From NCBI GenBank assembly GCA_900110395.1, contig FODP01000004.1:402951-466950 (forward strand): a DNA stretch of 64,000 nt, read 5' to 3'. Made by a program: the position numbers and the translations under genes. Source of the stretch: Rhodospirillales bacterium URHD0017. Its GTDB lineage: Bacteria > Pseudomonadota > Alphaproteobacteria > Reyranellales > Reyranellaceae. The notes beneath the pieces are model-generated. The model did no database searches and was not told the DNA's origin. It was given only the letters and a program-made list of their open reading frames with translations. This document shows positions 28,952 through 38,036 of this stretch, piece by piece (positions within the stretch are counted from its first letter, which is position 1; every line of letters begins with the position of its first letter).

Positions 28952-31237
28952 ATGAATGCTCCAGTTCAGCTCGGCCAGCCGCTGTTGCGCCGCGAGGACC
29001 ACCGGCTTCTGACCGGCCGCGGCCGATACGCCGACAACACGGCGCCGGCCGGTGCGCTTGCCGTCCTGTTCGTGCGCTCCCCGCACGCTCACGCGCGGCT
29101 CGCCGGCATCGACAAGACGGCGGCACTGGCCTCCCCCGGAGTCGCGGCGGTTTACACCGCCCAGGACCTCTTGGCCGACAAGGTCGGCCATCTGCCGGCG
29201 ATCAGCGAGATCAAGGACGCGGCCGGCAACCGCCATCGCGAACCCGACCATCTGCCGATGCCGCCCGGCAAGGTGCGCCATGTCGGCGACATCGTCGCCA
29301 TGATCGCGGCCAGCACGCTCGACCAGGCACGCGACGCGGCGGAAGCGCTGGAGATCGACTACGAGACCCTGCCTGCCGTCGTCACGGCGGCGCAGGCCCT
29401 CGCCCCCGGTGCGGCGCTGGTCCACGACGACGTGCCGGACAACCTGATGTGCCGCTGGGGCAAGGGCGATGCGGTGGCGACCGATGCCGCCTTTGCGCGC
29501 GCCGCGCACATCTCGACGCTCAGCATCCGCTCGCCGCGGCAGATCGTGCACTACATGGAGACGCGCGCGGCGTGGTCGGCCTATGACGCGGCGGACGACC
29601 TCGTCACCGTCACCTTCTCATCGCAGGGCGTGCAGATCCCGCATCGCCTGATGTGCGACCGCGTGCTGAACGTCGCCAAGGACAAGCTCCGGCTGGTGAC
29701 CGAGGATGTCGGCGGCGGCTTCGGCCCGAAATATCCGATCTATGCCGAATCGACCCTGGTTGCATGGGCCACCCGAAAGCTCAAGCGCGGCCTGCGCTGG
29801 ACCTGCGAGCGCGCCGAGCTGGCGCAGAGCGACAGCCACGCCCGCGACCTTCTAGCCAGCGCCGATCTTGCCCTCGATGCCGACGGCAAGTTCCTGGCGC
29901 TGCGCGTAAAAGCCCAGGCAAACTATGGCGCCTACGTCTCGATGTTCGCGCCGACCATCCCGACCACCGGCCTCGCCAAGGTGATCTCGGGCCTCTATCG
30001 CATCCCGGCGATCCGCATCGACTTCGACTGCGCTTTCACCAACACCGTGCCGGTCGATGCCATCCGCGGCGCCGGAAAGCCCGAGGCGCTGTTCCTGCTC
30101 GAGCGGCTGGTCGACCTCGCCGCTCACGAGACCGGCCGCACGCCGGCCGAGCTGCGGCGCTTGAACCTGCTCAAGGCCGACGAGATGCCGTACGCAGCGG
30201 CGAGCGGCTACACCTACGACGCCGCCGACTGCGTGCGGCTGTTCGAGGCTGCGTTGAAGGCCGCCGACGAGGCGGGTTTCGCCGCGCGTCGTGCCGCGAG
30301 CGAGATTTTGGGCAAGCGCCGCGGACTCGGGCTCGCCTGCCATCTGCACGGCACCGGCGGAATTGCCGACGAACATGCCGTCGTCCAGGTCCAGCACGAC
30401 CGGCTGGTGGCGAGCGTGGGCACGCAAAGCCAGGGACAGGGCCACGAGACGGTGTTCGCCCAGATCCTGGCGGCCTCGCTCGGCGTGGCGATGGACCGCA
30501 TCGAAGTCCGCCAGGGCGATACGCGGAGCATCCCGCACGGCGGCGGCACCGGCGGCTCGTCCTCGACCATCATCAGCGGCACGACGCTGAAGCGCGCCGC
30601 TGACGTCGTGATCCAGCGCGGCCGCGACCTCGCCGCCGAGCGGCTGGAGACCGCGCCGGCCGACATCGCCTATCGCGACGGCAGCTTCGAGGTGGTCGGC
30701 ACCGACCGGCGCATCGGCCTGTTCGAGCTGGCGGCTAAAAAGCCGTTCTCGGGCGACGCCCTGTTCGGCGACAAGATCGAATCCTTTCCCACCGGCGTCA
30801 TGGTCTGCGAGGTCGAGATCGATCCCGAAACCGGCGAGGTGCGCGTCGACCGCCTGACCGAGGTCGCCGACTGCGGCACCGTGGTGAATCCGCGGCTGCT
30901 CGTGGGCCAGGTCCATGGCGGCATCGTCCATGGGTTGGGCAACGCGCTCATGGAAGAGGCGATCTATGACGAGGAAAGCGGCCAGTTGCTGAGCGGCACC
31001 CTGATGGACTACGCCCTGCCGCGCGCCGACGACACCCCGTCCCTGCAGGTCGAAACCATCGCCACGGCCTCGCCCAACAACTTCATGGGCTTGAAGGGCG
31101 TCGGCGAGCTGCCGACCAATGGCGCACCGGCGGCGATCGCCAACGCCGTGCTCGATGCCTTGCGGCCGTTCGGCGTGCGCCATCTCGACATGCCGATCAC
31201 CTCGCACAAGGTGTGGCGGACGCTAAACGGGCGATAG
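28952..31237 (+). CDS. Xanthine dehydrogenase family protein, molybdopterin-binding (large) subunit
   Basis: A 761-residue molybdenum hydroxylase large subunit. The N-terminal a/b hammerhead domain starts with PLLRREDHRLLTGRGRYADN and FVRSPHAHARLAGID. The molybdopterin-binding part has EDVGGGFGPKYPIYAE, DAIRGAGKPEALFLLERLVD, GTQSQGQGHETVFAQILA, and the active-site glutamate near the end in GLKGVGELPTNGAP. Family enzymes hydroxylate aldehydes, purines, N-heterocycles or CO using a 2Fe-2S small subunit and an FAD medium subunit. Neither is encoded next to this gene, which is an oddity. The ATG at 28952 is preceded by a small CCGGC-AAAA-GCCGG hairpin and no strong ribosome binding site. Confidence 0.9.
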   Translation: MNAPVQLGQPLLRREDHRLLTGRGRYADNTAPAGALAVLFVRSPHAHARLAGIDKTAALASPGVAAVYTAQDLLADKVGHLPAISEIKDAAGNRHREPDHLPMPPGKVRHVGDIVAMIAASTLDQARDAAEALEIDYETLPAVVTAAQALAPGAALVHDDVPDNLMCRWGKGDAVATDAAFARAAHISTLSIRSPRQIVHYMETRAAWSAYDAADDLVTVTFSSQGVQIPHRLMCDRVLNVAKDKLRLVTEDVGGGFGPKYPIYAESTLVAWATRKLKRGLRWTCERAELAQSDSHARDLLASADLALDADGKFLALRVKAQANYGAYVSMFAPTIPTTGLAKVISGLYRIPAIRIDFDCAFTNTVPVDAIRGAGKPEALFLLERLVDLAAHETGRTPAELRRLNLLKADEMPYAAASGYTYDAADCVRLFEAALKAADEAGFAARRAASEILGKRRGLGLACHLHGTGGIADEHAVVQVQHDRLVASVGTQSQGQGHETVFAQILAASLGVAMDRIEVRQGDTRSIPHGGGTGGSSSTIISGTTLKRAADVVIQRGRDLAAERLETAPADIAYRDGSFEVVGTDRRIGLFELAAKKPFSGDALFGDKIESFPTGVMVCEVEIDPETGEVRVDRLTEVADCGTVVNPRLLVGQVHGGIVHGLGNALMEEAIYDEESGQLLSGTLMDYALPRADDTPSLQVETIATASPNNFMGLKGVGELPTNGAPAAIANAVLDALRPFGVRHLDMPITSHKVWRTLNGR

Positions 31238-31240
31238 CTC

Positions 31241-31282
31241 TCTTGCCGGACTACGGGCCTCCAGGCCCGCGGTCCGGCAAGA
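31241..31282. repeat. Nested palindrome after the molybdopterin dehydrogenase gene, probable terminator
   Basis: TCTTGCCGGAC (31241-31251) pairs with GTCCGGCAAGA (31272-31282). Inside lies a second palindrome, CGGGCCT-CC-AGGCCCG (31254-31269). It begins four bases after the dehydrogenase stop codon. The inner core resembles that at 23924-23982, with C/G for A/T changes that keep pairing. Confidence 0.65.
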
Positions 31283-31357
31283 CCACGCTTCGTGAAAAGC
31301 ACCGCCAATTCGCGAAAGGACAATGGATCGCGAACGTCAGCGGCCGATAGTGGCCGC

Positions 31358-32341
31358 ATGATTCGCCGTATCCTCATCCCCGCCGGCCTGCTCGTCCTGC
31401 TCGTCGTTGGCGCCTTCGCCGCCGTCATCGCCTTCAGCGCGCCCACCGCACCGCCGGTGCTGGCCGCCGGCAACACCATTCCCGGTATCGCGCAATGGAA
31501 CTTCGCCGAGCTGCCCAAGCCGCAGAGCGTCAAGGCGCGCGACGGAGCACCCATCAACTATCGCCTCTATCCCGGCCGGCCGGATCGCGTGGTCGTGCTG
31601 GTGCACGGCTCATCGGGCACCGACGCCTCGATGCTCAAGCTTGCCCAGGCACTGCAGGCCGTCGGCGCCAGCGTCTATGCGATCAGCCTGCGCGGCCATG
31701 GCGGCAGCGGCACCGCCAACGGTGATGTCTCCTACATCGGCCAGCTCGACGACGACCTTGCCGACCTCGTGAAAGGCCTGGGCCTCGACAAAGCCGGCGT
31801 GCATCGCACGCTCGTCGGCTTCTCATCGGGCGGAGGCCTGGTGTTGCGCATTGCCGGCGGCAAACAGGCCGGCTTGTTCGACGACTACCTCGCGATCTCG
31901 CCCTTCATCGCGCAGGACTCGCCCACCAACAAACCGAACGCCGGCGGCTGGGCCGGTGTCGCGGTGCCGCGCGTCATGGCGCTGACGCTGGTCAACAGCG
32001 TCGGCTTGTCCTGGTTCCAGGATCTGCCGGCCATCCACTTCGCCACCGACGCCAAGGCCAGCAACAGCCGCACGCCGGTCTACTCCTTCCGGCTGGCGGC
32101 GAGCCTGCAGCTTGGCCGCGACTGGCGTGCCGTGCTGGAGCGCATCGCAGCGCCCACCGAGATCGTGGTCGGCGCCAACGACCAGCTGTTCAACGCCGAT
32201 CAATTCAAGCCGATGCTGCAGACGATCAATCCGCGCGTCGGCGTCACCATCGTGCCGAACGAGACTCATCTCGGCATGATCGCCGACCCTCCAGCCACGA
32301 CCGCCATCGCCGCCGCGTGGCGAAAGTTGGCGGGCGACTGA
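31358..32341 (+). CDS. Alpha/beta hydrolase with N-terminal membrane anchor
   Basis: A 327-residue protein. Residues 4-25 (RILIPAGLLVLLVVGAFAAV) form a membrane anchor or uncleaved signal, so the hydrolase domain should face the periplasm. Catalytic elements: VVVLVHGSSGTDASM, a GFSSGGGL nucleophile elbow (Ser), the acid region EIVVGANDQLF, and His in VPNETHLGMI. This matches lysophospholipase-like serine hydrolases. The ATG at 31358 lacks a good ribosome binding site; a frame from 31292 exists but would place a hydrophilic leader before the anchor. It stands alone, convergent with the JmjC/cupin gene. Confidence 0.78.
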   Translation: MIRRILIPAGLLVLLVVGAFAAVIAFSAPTAPPVLAAGNTIPGIAQWNFAELPKPQSVKARDGAPINYRLYPGRPDRVVVLVHGSSGTDASMLKLAQALQAVGASVYAISLRGHGGSGTANGDVSYIGQLDDDLADLVKGLGLDKAGVHRTLVGFSSGGGLVLRIAGGKQAGLFDDYLAISPFIAQDSPTNKPNAGGWAGVAVPRVMALTLVNSVGLSWFQDLPAIHFATDAKASNSRTPVYSFRLAASLQLGRDWRAVLERIAAPTEIVVGANDQLFNADQFKPMLQTINPRVGVTIVPNETHLGMIADPPATTAIAAAWRKLAGD

Positions 32342-32361
32342 TCTCCGGGCCGGTTCTCCGG

Positions 32362-33573
32362 TCAGGACCCGCCGGGACCCTTGTCGTCGTCGGGGACCAG
32401 GAAACCGTCGCGCAGCAGGCGTCGCACCAGCTTGAGCTTGGCGTGGCCGCTCAAGCGGCCGGGCAGATCGTCGGGGCAGAACGAGCGATGGACGGCGACG
32501 AATTCGAGGGTTGAGGCGAGGCTGCTCGGCAGGTCGAGCGAGCGATCGCTGAATTCAAGCGCCGACGTCTGTCCGTTGCGTGACAGCGAGCACTGGATCC
32601 CTGGCCGGCGGCGCACGACGGTACGGCCGTCGATCTTTTCCAGCCGGTCGATGGCGGCGAAGCGCCCGCCGGGAACCGGCACGGATTGCGTGGCCAACTC
32701 CTTGCGATAGGTCGCGATTGCCGCGGCATCGATGTCGCTGGCAGTCGCCATCCGCCCGAGAAGCTTGCGGACCTGGCGCGCCAGCGACGCGTCTGTCGCG
32801 GCAGGCGGCACCGTGCCCCGGAGCGAGGAGTCCTGCTCCGCCAGGGCATCCACCGCGCGATGAAGAAGGTCGACCCAGCGCCACGACTGGACGCCGATGG
32901 TGAGATGGAGCGAGCTGGCCCCGGTGGTATGGGCGCGATGGATGAAGCCGCGCGGAATATAGAGCAGGTCCCCGGCCTCCAGCTCGGGCGACAGGACCGC
33001 CTTGCCGAGCGCACCGTCGGCGAGCCGGGACTCCAGCGGCAGCCGATAGTTTGGCTTGAAGACCTCCCAACGCTTGGGACCGTCGAGTTGCAGGACAAAG
33101 ACCTCGTGGCCGTCCATGTGGGCCTCGAAACCCTGCGCGCCGGCGGGCGTGAGGTAGAGGTTCATGTTGATCGCGTGACCTAGGTCGTCGCTGAGCGCGG
33201 CACGCAGCGCGGCCACGGCGGGCCAGCGGCGGTGCAGGCTGTTCAGGACCACCGTGTAGCCATCGGCATAGGCCTGACTGATCGCGGCAACGTTCGGCGC
33301 GCCGTCCGCTCCCCGCGGCACGTCGGCGTGCACGGATTTCCCACCCTCGGTCTTTACCAGATTGACGTCGTTTGCCGCCGTCTTGCCTGTCGCGAGGATG
33401 ACATCGACGTCGTGCACGCTGGCGAGCCGGGCGGCCCAGGCCGGCAGCGAACGCTTCACATGAAGCGGCTTCTTTTCCCAATGCCGCGCCATGAAATCCC
33501 GCGCCGGGAGTGGACTGATAAGCTGTGCAAGTGCCGCGCCCGGCGAGCCGGGCTGACGGGACCCCGTGATCAT
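32362..33573 (-). CDS. JmjC/cupin-fold 2-oxoglutarate oxygenase (ribosomal oxygenase-like)
   Basis: A 403-residue cupin_4/JmjC protein. The N-terminal half carries FMARHWEKKPLHVKRSLPAW, typical of RoxA/YcfD-like oxygenases that hydroxylate a ribosomal protein side chain. The metal site begins EAHMDGHEVFVLQLDGPKRWEVF (His-X-Asp), with the distal histidine in YIPRGFIHRAHTTG. The C-terminal part has winged-helix-like and dimerisation character. The start is uncertain: the ATG at 33573 has GGGGGA immediately adjacent, and a GTG at 33606 in the same frame is an alternative. The substrate is an inference. Confidence 0.8.
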   Translation of the reverse strand: MITGSRQPGSPGAALAQLISPLPARDFMARHWEKKPLHVKRSLPAWAARLASVHDVDVILATGKTAANDVNLVKTEGGKSVHADVPRGADGAPNVAAISQAYADGYTVVLNSLHRRWPAVAALRAALSDDLGHAINMNLYLTPAGAQGFEAHMDGHEVFVLQLDGPKRWEVFKPNYRLPLESRLADGALGKAVLSPELEAGDLLYIPRGFIHRAHTTGASSLHLTIGVQSWRWVDLLHRAVDALAEQDSSLRGTVPPAATDASLARQVRKLLGRMATASDIDAAAIATYRKELATQSVPVPGGRFAAIDRLEKIDGRTVVRRRPGIQCSLSRNGQTSALEFSDRSLDLPSSLASTLEFVAVHRSFCPDDLPGRLSGHAKLKLVRRLLRDGFLVPDDDKGPGGS

Positions 33574-33629
33574 TCCCCCGCATCTGTCACGCCGGCAGCG
33601 TGACACGGGACCGGCCAGGGAGAAAGGGT

Positions 33630-33959
33630 TCAGCGCTCGCGCAGATCCTTCAGGGCAACGGCGATCGATTCGCGCGTCGTGGTCGGTTGCTGGCCGATTG
33701 CCACGCCAAGCTGATGGAGCTGACGGCGCAGCGTATGCACCTGGTCGAGCAGATCGACCACCGTCTCGACCGCCTCGTCGTCGAAGCCCAACTGGTCCGT
33801 CAGGTCGGCAAGGAGATGGGCGCGCGCCACGTCGACCGGCTCGAAGACCCAGTTCTCGCCGTCGGCCGAAGGGCGCAGCAGGCCGCGTGCGACCCAGCGC
33901 TCGACATGGACGATGGTGAGACGGTGATGCACCTGCAGCAGTTCCTCGAGCGTCGTCAC
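33630..33959 (-). CDS. cbpM: Chaperone modulator CbpM (MerR-like)
   Basis: A 109-residue protein of the CbpM family that binds the J domain of CbpA and inhibits it. The layout is a short N-terminal [27 protein letters not shown] winged-helix part, [17 protein letters not shown], then a coiled region ([18 protein letters not shown]). The start is the GTG at 33959, whose last two bases belong to the TGA stop of the upstream cbpA (GTGA overlap), so translation is probably coupled. Location directly after the DnaJ-like gene supports the call strongly. Confidence 0.85.
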   Translation of the reverse strand: MTTLEELLQVHHRLTIVHVERWVARGLLRPSADGENWVFEPVDVARAHLLADLTDQLGFDDEAVETVVDLLDQVHTLRRQLHQLGVAIGQQPTTTRESIAVALKDLRER

Positions 33960-34912
33960 GTGAACTGCTCCATCGACTTGCGCGGATCGTAAGCGCGACC
34001 CGCCTCCCATTTCTCCAGGAACTCCTTCAGGGCGTCGTCCGGCGCCTCGGGCATCACGACCTTGAGCTTGACGTACTGATCGCCGTGCTGGCCCGACTTG
34101 CGGTCGAGCAGGCCGCGGCCCTTGAGCCGCAGCGACGTGCCGGTGTTGGAGCCCGCCGGCACAGCCAGCATGACCGCCCCGCCAATCGTCGGCACGCGGA
34201 TGCGGCCGCCCAGTACGGCCTCGGTCGGCGTCACCGGCAGCTCGACATGGATGTCGTTGTCGCGTGGCTCGAAGAAGGCGTGTGGATCGACATGGATCTC
34301 GACGTAGGCATCGCCCGCCGGACCGCCCTTGGCGCCGGGCATGCCCTGCCCTTTCAGGCGCAGCGTCTGGCCGTCGGTCGTGCCCTCGGGGACATCGATG
34401 TCGAGCGTCTTGCCATCCGGCAGGTTGACCCGCTGCTTGCCGCCGCGGGCGGCCACCAGGAAGGGCACGCGCAGGCTGTAGGTCACCGGCATGCCGCCCA
34501 TGTCGAACCCGTCGCCGCCGGGGCGGAACGAAAAGCCGCCCGGGCCGGCCCGGCCGCCTCTCGCGCGGCCGAACATGTCGGAGAAGATGTCGCCCATGTC
34601 GACAAAGGCCTCCTCGCCACCCGACCGTTCGTACTTGGCGCCGCCGAAGCCGCCGGCATGGTCGCGATAAAAGCCGCGCGGCGGCATCTCCTGGCCGGTG
34701 GCGTCGATCTCGCCGGCATCGAAGCGGCGGCGTTTCTCGGCGTCGGACAGGATCTCGTTGGCCTGCGAGATCTCCTTGAACTTGGCCTCGGCCGCCTTGT
34801 CGCCGGGATTGAGGTCGGGATGGTGTTTCTTGGCGAGCTTGCGGAACGCCTTGCGGATGTCGTTGTCCGAGGCGGTCCTGGCTACGCCAAGGACGGAATA
34901 GGGATCAGCCAT
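33956..34912 (-). CDS. cbpA: DnaJ-like co-chaperone CbpA (curved DNA-binding protein)
   Basis: A 318-residue J-domain protein. The J domain (1-70) has [37 protein letters not shown] with the HPD motif. A Gly/Phe-rich linker follows ([20 protein letters not shown]), then two C-terminal substrate-binding beta domains ([29 protein letters not shown]). There is no cysteine-rich zinc domain, which separates CbpA from DnaJ proper. It helps DnaK and may bind curved DNA. It overlaps the cbpM start by three bases. Confidence 0.92.
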   Translation of the reverse strand: MADPYSVLGVARTASDNDIRKAFRKLAKKHHPDLNPGDKAAEAKFKEISQANEILSDAEKRRRFDAGEIDATGQEMPPRGFYRDHAGGFGGAKYERSGGEEAFVDMGDIFSDMFGRARGGRAGPGGFSFRPGGDGFDMGGMPVTYSLRVPFLVAARGGKQRVNLPDGKTLDIDVPEGTTDGQTLRLKGQGMPGAKGGPAGDAYVEIHVDPHAFFEPRDNDIHVELPVTPTEAVLGGRIRVPTIGGAVMLAVPAGSNTGTSLRLKGRGLLDRKSGQHGDQYVKLKVVMPEAPDDALKEFLEKWEAGRAYDPRKSMEQFT

Positions 34913-34935
34913 AACCCGCTAAATGTGATGATGAT

Positions 34936-35856
34936 TCAGGCTGTTGCAAGTCCCCGCCGGCCGACCGCGTCGACGAAAAGCCGGTACTTCACGCTGTCGA
35001 CCGAGAGTTCGCGAGCCCAGCTCACCAGGTCGCCCCACGGATCCTTGAGCTTGCCCAGCCCCGACACCACGGCCACCACGGTGCCGACGTCGATGCGGCC
35101 GGTGACGGCGAACCAGCCGCCGGCACCCAGCGCCACCGCCACGGCAAAGGCGTACATCAGGTTCATCCCGAGGTTCATGCCGAACTTCAGCTTGTAGATG
35201 CCCATGTTGAGGGAGAACACGCGCTCGATGCGCTCCTCGTCGGGCGTGCCGCTCTCGACGATGTCGCCGCTGACGCGGCGCAGGGTCTTGATGCGATCGG
35301 CGGCCCGCCGGTTGATCGCCTGCTGCATCGGCGGCACGAACAGCGCCTGCGGCAGCAGGTAGCCAACGCTGAGCATCAACGTCCACGGCTCTAGCCATGC
35401 CATGTAGCCGATCACGCTCAAGAGGATGCCGGCCTGCAACAGCGGCTCGGAGATCGCCATGCCGACGAAGCCGCCGATCGGCTCGGCTTCGGCCACGGCC
35501 ATGGCGGTGCGTGTGCCGGTCGCGTCGCCTTCACAGTGCTCGGTAGCCTCGACGTCCTCCAGGGTCTTGCGCAGCGTGCGCACGGCGTCTTCGCTCACCC
35601 AACTGCGATAGACGTTCAGCACCATCTTGAGGATCTGCTCGATCAAGGCGACGCCGGCATAGGCGACGGCGAGCCAGAAGATGGTTTCGGTGGCGCCGTT
35701 CTTGATGGCGTCGTTGACGACGCGGCGCTGCAATTCGAGGGGAATGCTGCTCAAGCCGAACACGCCAGCCGACAGGATGGCCAGGGCGATCTGATGACGG
35801 CCCGAACTGCGGACCACGTACCCCATCATTGTCCGTGGCAACGCGCGGCGGTCCAT
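34936..35856 (-). CDS. ABC transporter transmembrane domain protein lacking an ATPase domain
   Basis: A 306-residue protein that matches the six-helix membrane domain of exporter-type ABC transporters. Helices are visible at QIALAILSAGVFGLSSIPL, TIFWLAVAYAGVALIEQILKMVL, ISEPLLQAGILLSVIGYMAWL, LMLSVGYLLPQALFVPPM, MNLMYAFAVAVALGAGGWFAV and GTVVAVVSGLGKL. It ends after the domain; no Walker A, signature or Walker B motifs follow in any frame before the next gene. It could be a truncated exporter, or a natural half that pairs with an ATPase elsewhere. A start at 35829 (MMGYVV) is also possible. It lies upstream of and divergent from the synthetase cluster. Confidence 0.7.
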   Translation of the reverse strand: MDRRALPRTMMGYVVRSSGRHQIALAILSAGVFGLSSIPLELQRRVVNDAIKNGATETIFWLAVAYAGVALIEQILKMVLNVYRSWVSEDAVRTLRKTLEDVEATEHCEGDATGTRTAMAVAEAEPIGGFVGMAISEPLLQAGILLSVIGYMAWLEPWTLMLSVGYLLPQALFVPPMQQAINRRAADRIKTLRRVSGDIVESGTPDEERIERVFSLNMGIYKLKFGMNLGMNLMYAFAVAVALGAGGWFAVTGRIDVGTVVAVVSGLGKLKDPWGDLVSWARELSVDSVKYRLFVDAVGRRGLATA

Positions 35857-36128
35857 GCGCGAGGCAACGCCAAGCGACGACGCGCGTTCCTGAGATGCCT
35901 ACGAACAATCCGAAAACATTGCGTGTTGGAATGCAATATCGTCGTGGAGGAGTTGCATGACGGCCCATTGCGAGTGCAAGAACTTTGGGAAAAAGAGGGC
36001 GGAAGCGCCTGAAGACATTGATTTTTGAAAAAGTTTTGTTAGCGTCAATGCGGGAAGTGGGGGACGGTGAAGCTCTTGCGCGAGGAAGCTCGCACGTGAG
36101 CTGGCGCGTCTGAAGTCGAACTGTTGTC
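35857..36128. promoter_or_regulatory. Divergent control region upstream of the synthetase cluster
   Basis: This 272-base gap between the ABC membrane protein and the A-T synthetase holds an unusually AT-rich patch for this DNA, about 36015-36052 (ATTTTTGAAAAAGTTTTGTT). It is a plausible promoter or regulator-binding region for the cluster. I cannot assign -35 and -10 boxes reliably. No credible gene lies within it, and the short open frames there have no family resemblance. Confidence 0.4.
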
Positions 36129-38036
36129 ATGGTCAGTCAAATGCCTGGGTCACAACCTGGAGCAGCGCGGCCCGCTTTTGATGAGTGGGGTGGCTTCGAT
36201 TCCAAGGTTCCCGGCGAGGGGATAACCAGCCGATTCGCCGCCATGGTGCGGGCCGCCGGCACGGCCGTCGCCGCCGTCGAGGGCGGCACGAGCGTGACCT
36301 ACGACGAACTCGACCGGCGCTCCAATCAGCTTGCCCGCTTCCTGCTGCGACAGGGCGCCGGGCCAGGCAGCCTGGTCGGCCTGCATGCCGGCCGGTCACT
36401 GGCGTCGCTTCTTGCCATCGTGGCGACACTGAAGATCCGGGCCGGCTACGTTCCGCTCGATCCGACGACGCCCTACGCCTACCTCGACTCCATCGCGCGA
36501 GACTGCCGGGCCGACCTGGTATTGTCGGCCAACCGCGACGGCGGCGTCTTCGCAGCCCCGACGATAAACCTCTCCGATGCGCTCACCCTCGCCCGGGCCG
36601 AATCGAACCTTGCCCACGAGGAAGACGCTCGACCCGACGACATCGCCTACGTGATGTACACATCGGGCTCGACCGGCCGACCAAAGGGCGTTCGCATCCC
36701 CCATCGCGCCGTCGTTCGCCTGGTCACCGGCCAGAGCTACGCCCATTTCGGCGCCGACGAGGTCGTCCTTCACAACTCGCCGCTGTCCTTCGACGCCAGC
36801 ACGTTCGAGATCTGGGGAACCCTGCTGCACGGCGCCCGCTGCGTGTTGATCACCGACGACCATCCCTCCCTGAGGACCATCGCCAACACGATCCGGCGTG
36901 AAGGCGTCACCACGGCATGGTTCACCGCCGGCCTCTTCCGCGCGCTGGTCGATCAGGAGCTCGAGGCGCTGTCGGGGCTCCGCCAGCTTCTCGCCGGCGG
37001 CGACGTCCTGTCGCCCAGCCACGTCATGCGCGCGCTGGCGGCCCTACCCGGCTGTCAGCTCATCAACGGCTACGGGCCCACGGAAAACACCACCTTCACC
37101 TGCTGCTACCGCATCCCCCGCGAGGGCTGGGGCGGCGGGCCGGTGCCGATCGGCGTGCCGATCGGCGGCACCTACGTGCGCCTGCTCGATGACGACATGA
37201 GGCCCGCGCGCGATGGCGAGATCGGCATGCTCTACGCCGGCGGCCTCGGCCTCGCCGTGGACTATGCCGGCGATCCTGCCCGCTCGGCCGAGCAGTTCGT
37301 GCCCGATCCGCAGCGCCCGGGCGCCAGGCTCTGCCGCACCGGCGATCTCGTGCGCCGCCGGCCGGACGGCAATCTCGACTTCGTCGGCCGCCAGGACCGC
37401 CAGGTGAAGGTCGACGGCAAGCGTGTCGAGCTTGGCGAGATCGAGGAGATGGTCCGGCACTGCGCCGGCGTGAGCGACGCCGTGGTGACCGCCACGAAGG
37501 GCGACGCCGGCGCCCTGATCCTGACCGCCTACGTGAAGCCTGCCCCTGCCCGGCCAGGATCTTCAGTCGTGGCGGCAGTGCACACGCAGGCCATGCACTC
37601 CCTGCCGCCGCACATGCAGCCGTCGCGGATCGTGGCGCTCGACGAATTTCCCCTCACCGCCAACGGCAAGATCGACCAAAGCCTCCTGGCCGAGCGCGCG
37701 GCCGCCGCGCCGTTGCCGCTCGCATCGGCAAGCAGCGAGACCGAGCGACGGCTGAGCGAGATCTTCGTTCGCGTGCTCGGCGCGCGCTGCATCGGCGTCG
37801 ACACCAATTTCTTCGAGCTCGGCGCCACCTCCCTGAAACTCGTGGAAGCGCACGCCTCGATCGCGCGGATCTGGCCGCAGGTGGAGGTGCTGGCCCTCTT
37901 CCGGCATCCCAACATCCGCGATCTGGCGCGCACTCTCGACGGCGGACACGAATCGATCGCGAGCGAGGCGCAGCGGCGCGCCCGCGGCCAGGCCGCCGCC
38001 CTGCAGCGCCTGAACAACGCCCGGCCGCGGCGATGA
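36129..38036 (+). CDS. NRPS adenylation-thiolation (A-T) loading protein
   Basis: A 635-residue stand-alone A-T protein. The adenylation domain (about 25-530) shows A3 YVMYTSGSTGRPKG (from residue 174), A4 LSFDASTFEIWG, A5 NGYGPTENTTF, A7 RTGDLVRR and A10 LTANGKID. By alignment to GrsA-Phe the ten specificity residues read roughly D-A-F-W-L-A-G-T-F-K, near the valine-type code; this is a hand alignment. The thiolation domain has FFELGATSLKL with the phosphopantetheine serine at about 568. It is the first gene of the cluster and its TGA overlaps the ATG of the PKS gene (ATGA), so it probably loads the starter amino acid for the ketosynthase. There is no condensation domain before A, consistent with initiation. 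Confidence 0.88.
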   Translation: MVSQMPGSQPGAARPAFDEWGGFDSKVPGEGITSRFAAMVRAAGTAVAAVEGGTSVTYDELDRRSNQLARFLLRQGAGPGSLVGLHAGRSLASLLAIVATLKIRAGYVPLDPTTPYAYLDSIARDCRADLVLSANRDGGVFAAPTINLSDALTLARAESNLAHEEDARPDDIAYVMYTSGSTGRPKGVRIPHRAVVRLVTGQSYAHFGADEVVLHNSPLSFDASTFEIWGTLLHGARCVLITDDHPSLRTIANTIRREGVTTAWFTAGLFRALVDQELEALSGLRQLLAGGDVLSPSHVMRALAALPGCQLINGYGPTENTTFTCCYRIPREGWGGGPVPIGVPIGGTYVRLLDDDMRPARDGEIGMLYAGGLGLAVDYAGDPARSAEQFVPDPQRPGARLCRTGDLVRRRPDGNLDFVGRQDRQVKVDGKRVELGEIEEMVRHCAGVSDAVVTATKGDAGALILTAYVKPAPARPGSSVVAAVHTQAMHSLPPHMQPSRIVALDEFPLTANGKIDQSLLAERAAAAPLPLASASSETERRLSEIFVRVLGARCIGVDTNFFELGATSLKLVEAHASIARIWPQVEVLALFRHPNIRDLARTLDGGHESIASEAQRRARGQAAALQRLNNARPRR

